A stretch of DNA of 5,956 bases from assembly GCA_945827765.1 (NCBI GenBank), contig CALZPS010000106.1, forward strand, positions 1-5,956. The letters run 5' to 3'. Each line of letters begins with the position of its first letter. Positions within the stretch are counted from its first letter, which is position 1. This document shows, in pieces, positions 5,910-5,956 of the stretch. The DNA comes from an uncultured Lachnospiraceae bacterium (GTDB lineage Bacteria > Bacillota > Clostridia > Lachnospirales > Lachnospiraceae). The translations under genes were made by a program, and so were the position numbers. The notes beneath the pieces are model-generated. The model worked only from the letters and a program-made list of their open reading frames with translations. It ran no database searches and was not told where the DNA came from.

Positions 5910-5956
5910 CTGTCTCTTATACACATCTGACGCTGCCGACGATACTCCTTGTGTAG
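5910..5956 (-). other. Nextera adapter, i5 index and start of P5 (non-genomic)
   Basis: CTGTCTCTTATACACATCT (5910-5928) is the Tn5 mosaic end, and GACGCTGCCGACGA (5929-5942) completes the reverse complement of the Nextera Read 1 adapter. The next eight bases, TACTCCTT (5943-5950), are the reverse complement of AAGGAGTA, which is the Nextera i5 index S507. GTGTAG (5951-5956) begins the reverse complement of P5. All of this is library sequence; genome ends at 5909. Confidence 0.98.

Noticed and set aside
1..5956. Inverted repeats at the two contig ends, resembling transposon termini
   Set aside because: The ends are inverted copies of the Tn5 mosaic end, but they continue into Nextera primer and index sequence. 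They are library ends, not a mobile element in the genome; no transposase is present.

Overview
The window is an assembled contig of about 5.9 kb whose two ends are sequencing-library adapter, not genome. Genomic sequence runs from 36 to 5909. Positions 1-35 and 5910-5956 are Illumina Nextera (Tn5) adapter, and the right end also carries an i5 index and the start of P5. The genes point to a low- to mid-GC Firmicute, most likely a gut Lachnospiraceae-type clostridium. Reasons are the AIR-synthase-like protein with its 'IRQETVE.CE...LNPYQ' block, the clostridial style of the cysteine-synthase-family enzyme, strong AGGAGG Shine-Dalgarno sites, and a MacB/YknZ-type three-gene exporter. The organism call is inference from remembered family resemblance.

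All real genes are on the minus strand, so transcription runs right to left. Region 1 (5909 to 2564) is an ABC exporter operon: the C-terminal part of a MacB/LolD-type ATPase, a membrane-anchored HlyD/MacA-like adaptor that starts at a TTG inside the ATPase gene, and a MacB/FtsX-type permease 11 bases further on. A strong intrinsic terminator (2481-2523) closes it. ATPase, permease and adaptor should form one trans-envelope or membrane-surface pump; its substrate cannot be read from the sequence.

Region 2 (2480 to 36) begins with a promoter-like site and a leader of about 105 nt, followed by a cysteine-synthase-family PLP enzyme. Next come a 33-residue single-span membrane peptide and an AIR-synthase-related protein cut off by the contig end. 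No clear terminator separates these three, so they may share a transcript, but the gaps of 94 and 105 bases leave this open.

The main points for a second look are these. The AIR-synthase-like protein has lost the acidic and polar residues of four expected active-site motifs while keeping the fold-type sequence around them. The adaptor's coiled-coil hairpin is split by an insert of about 185 residues that starts near an exact 21-bp tandem repeat. The neighbouring ATPase has an acidic hexapeptide-repeat tail. The small membrane ORF is probably unannotated. The adapter ends create false protein termini in any automatic annotation. I found no CRISPR array, tRNA, rRNA, insertion sequence or phage gene, and nothing that amounts to a clearly new system.
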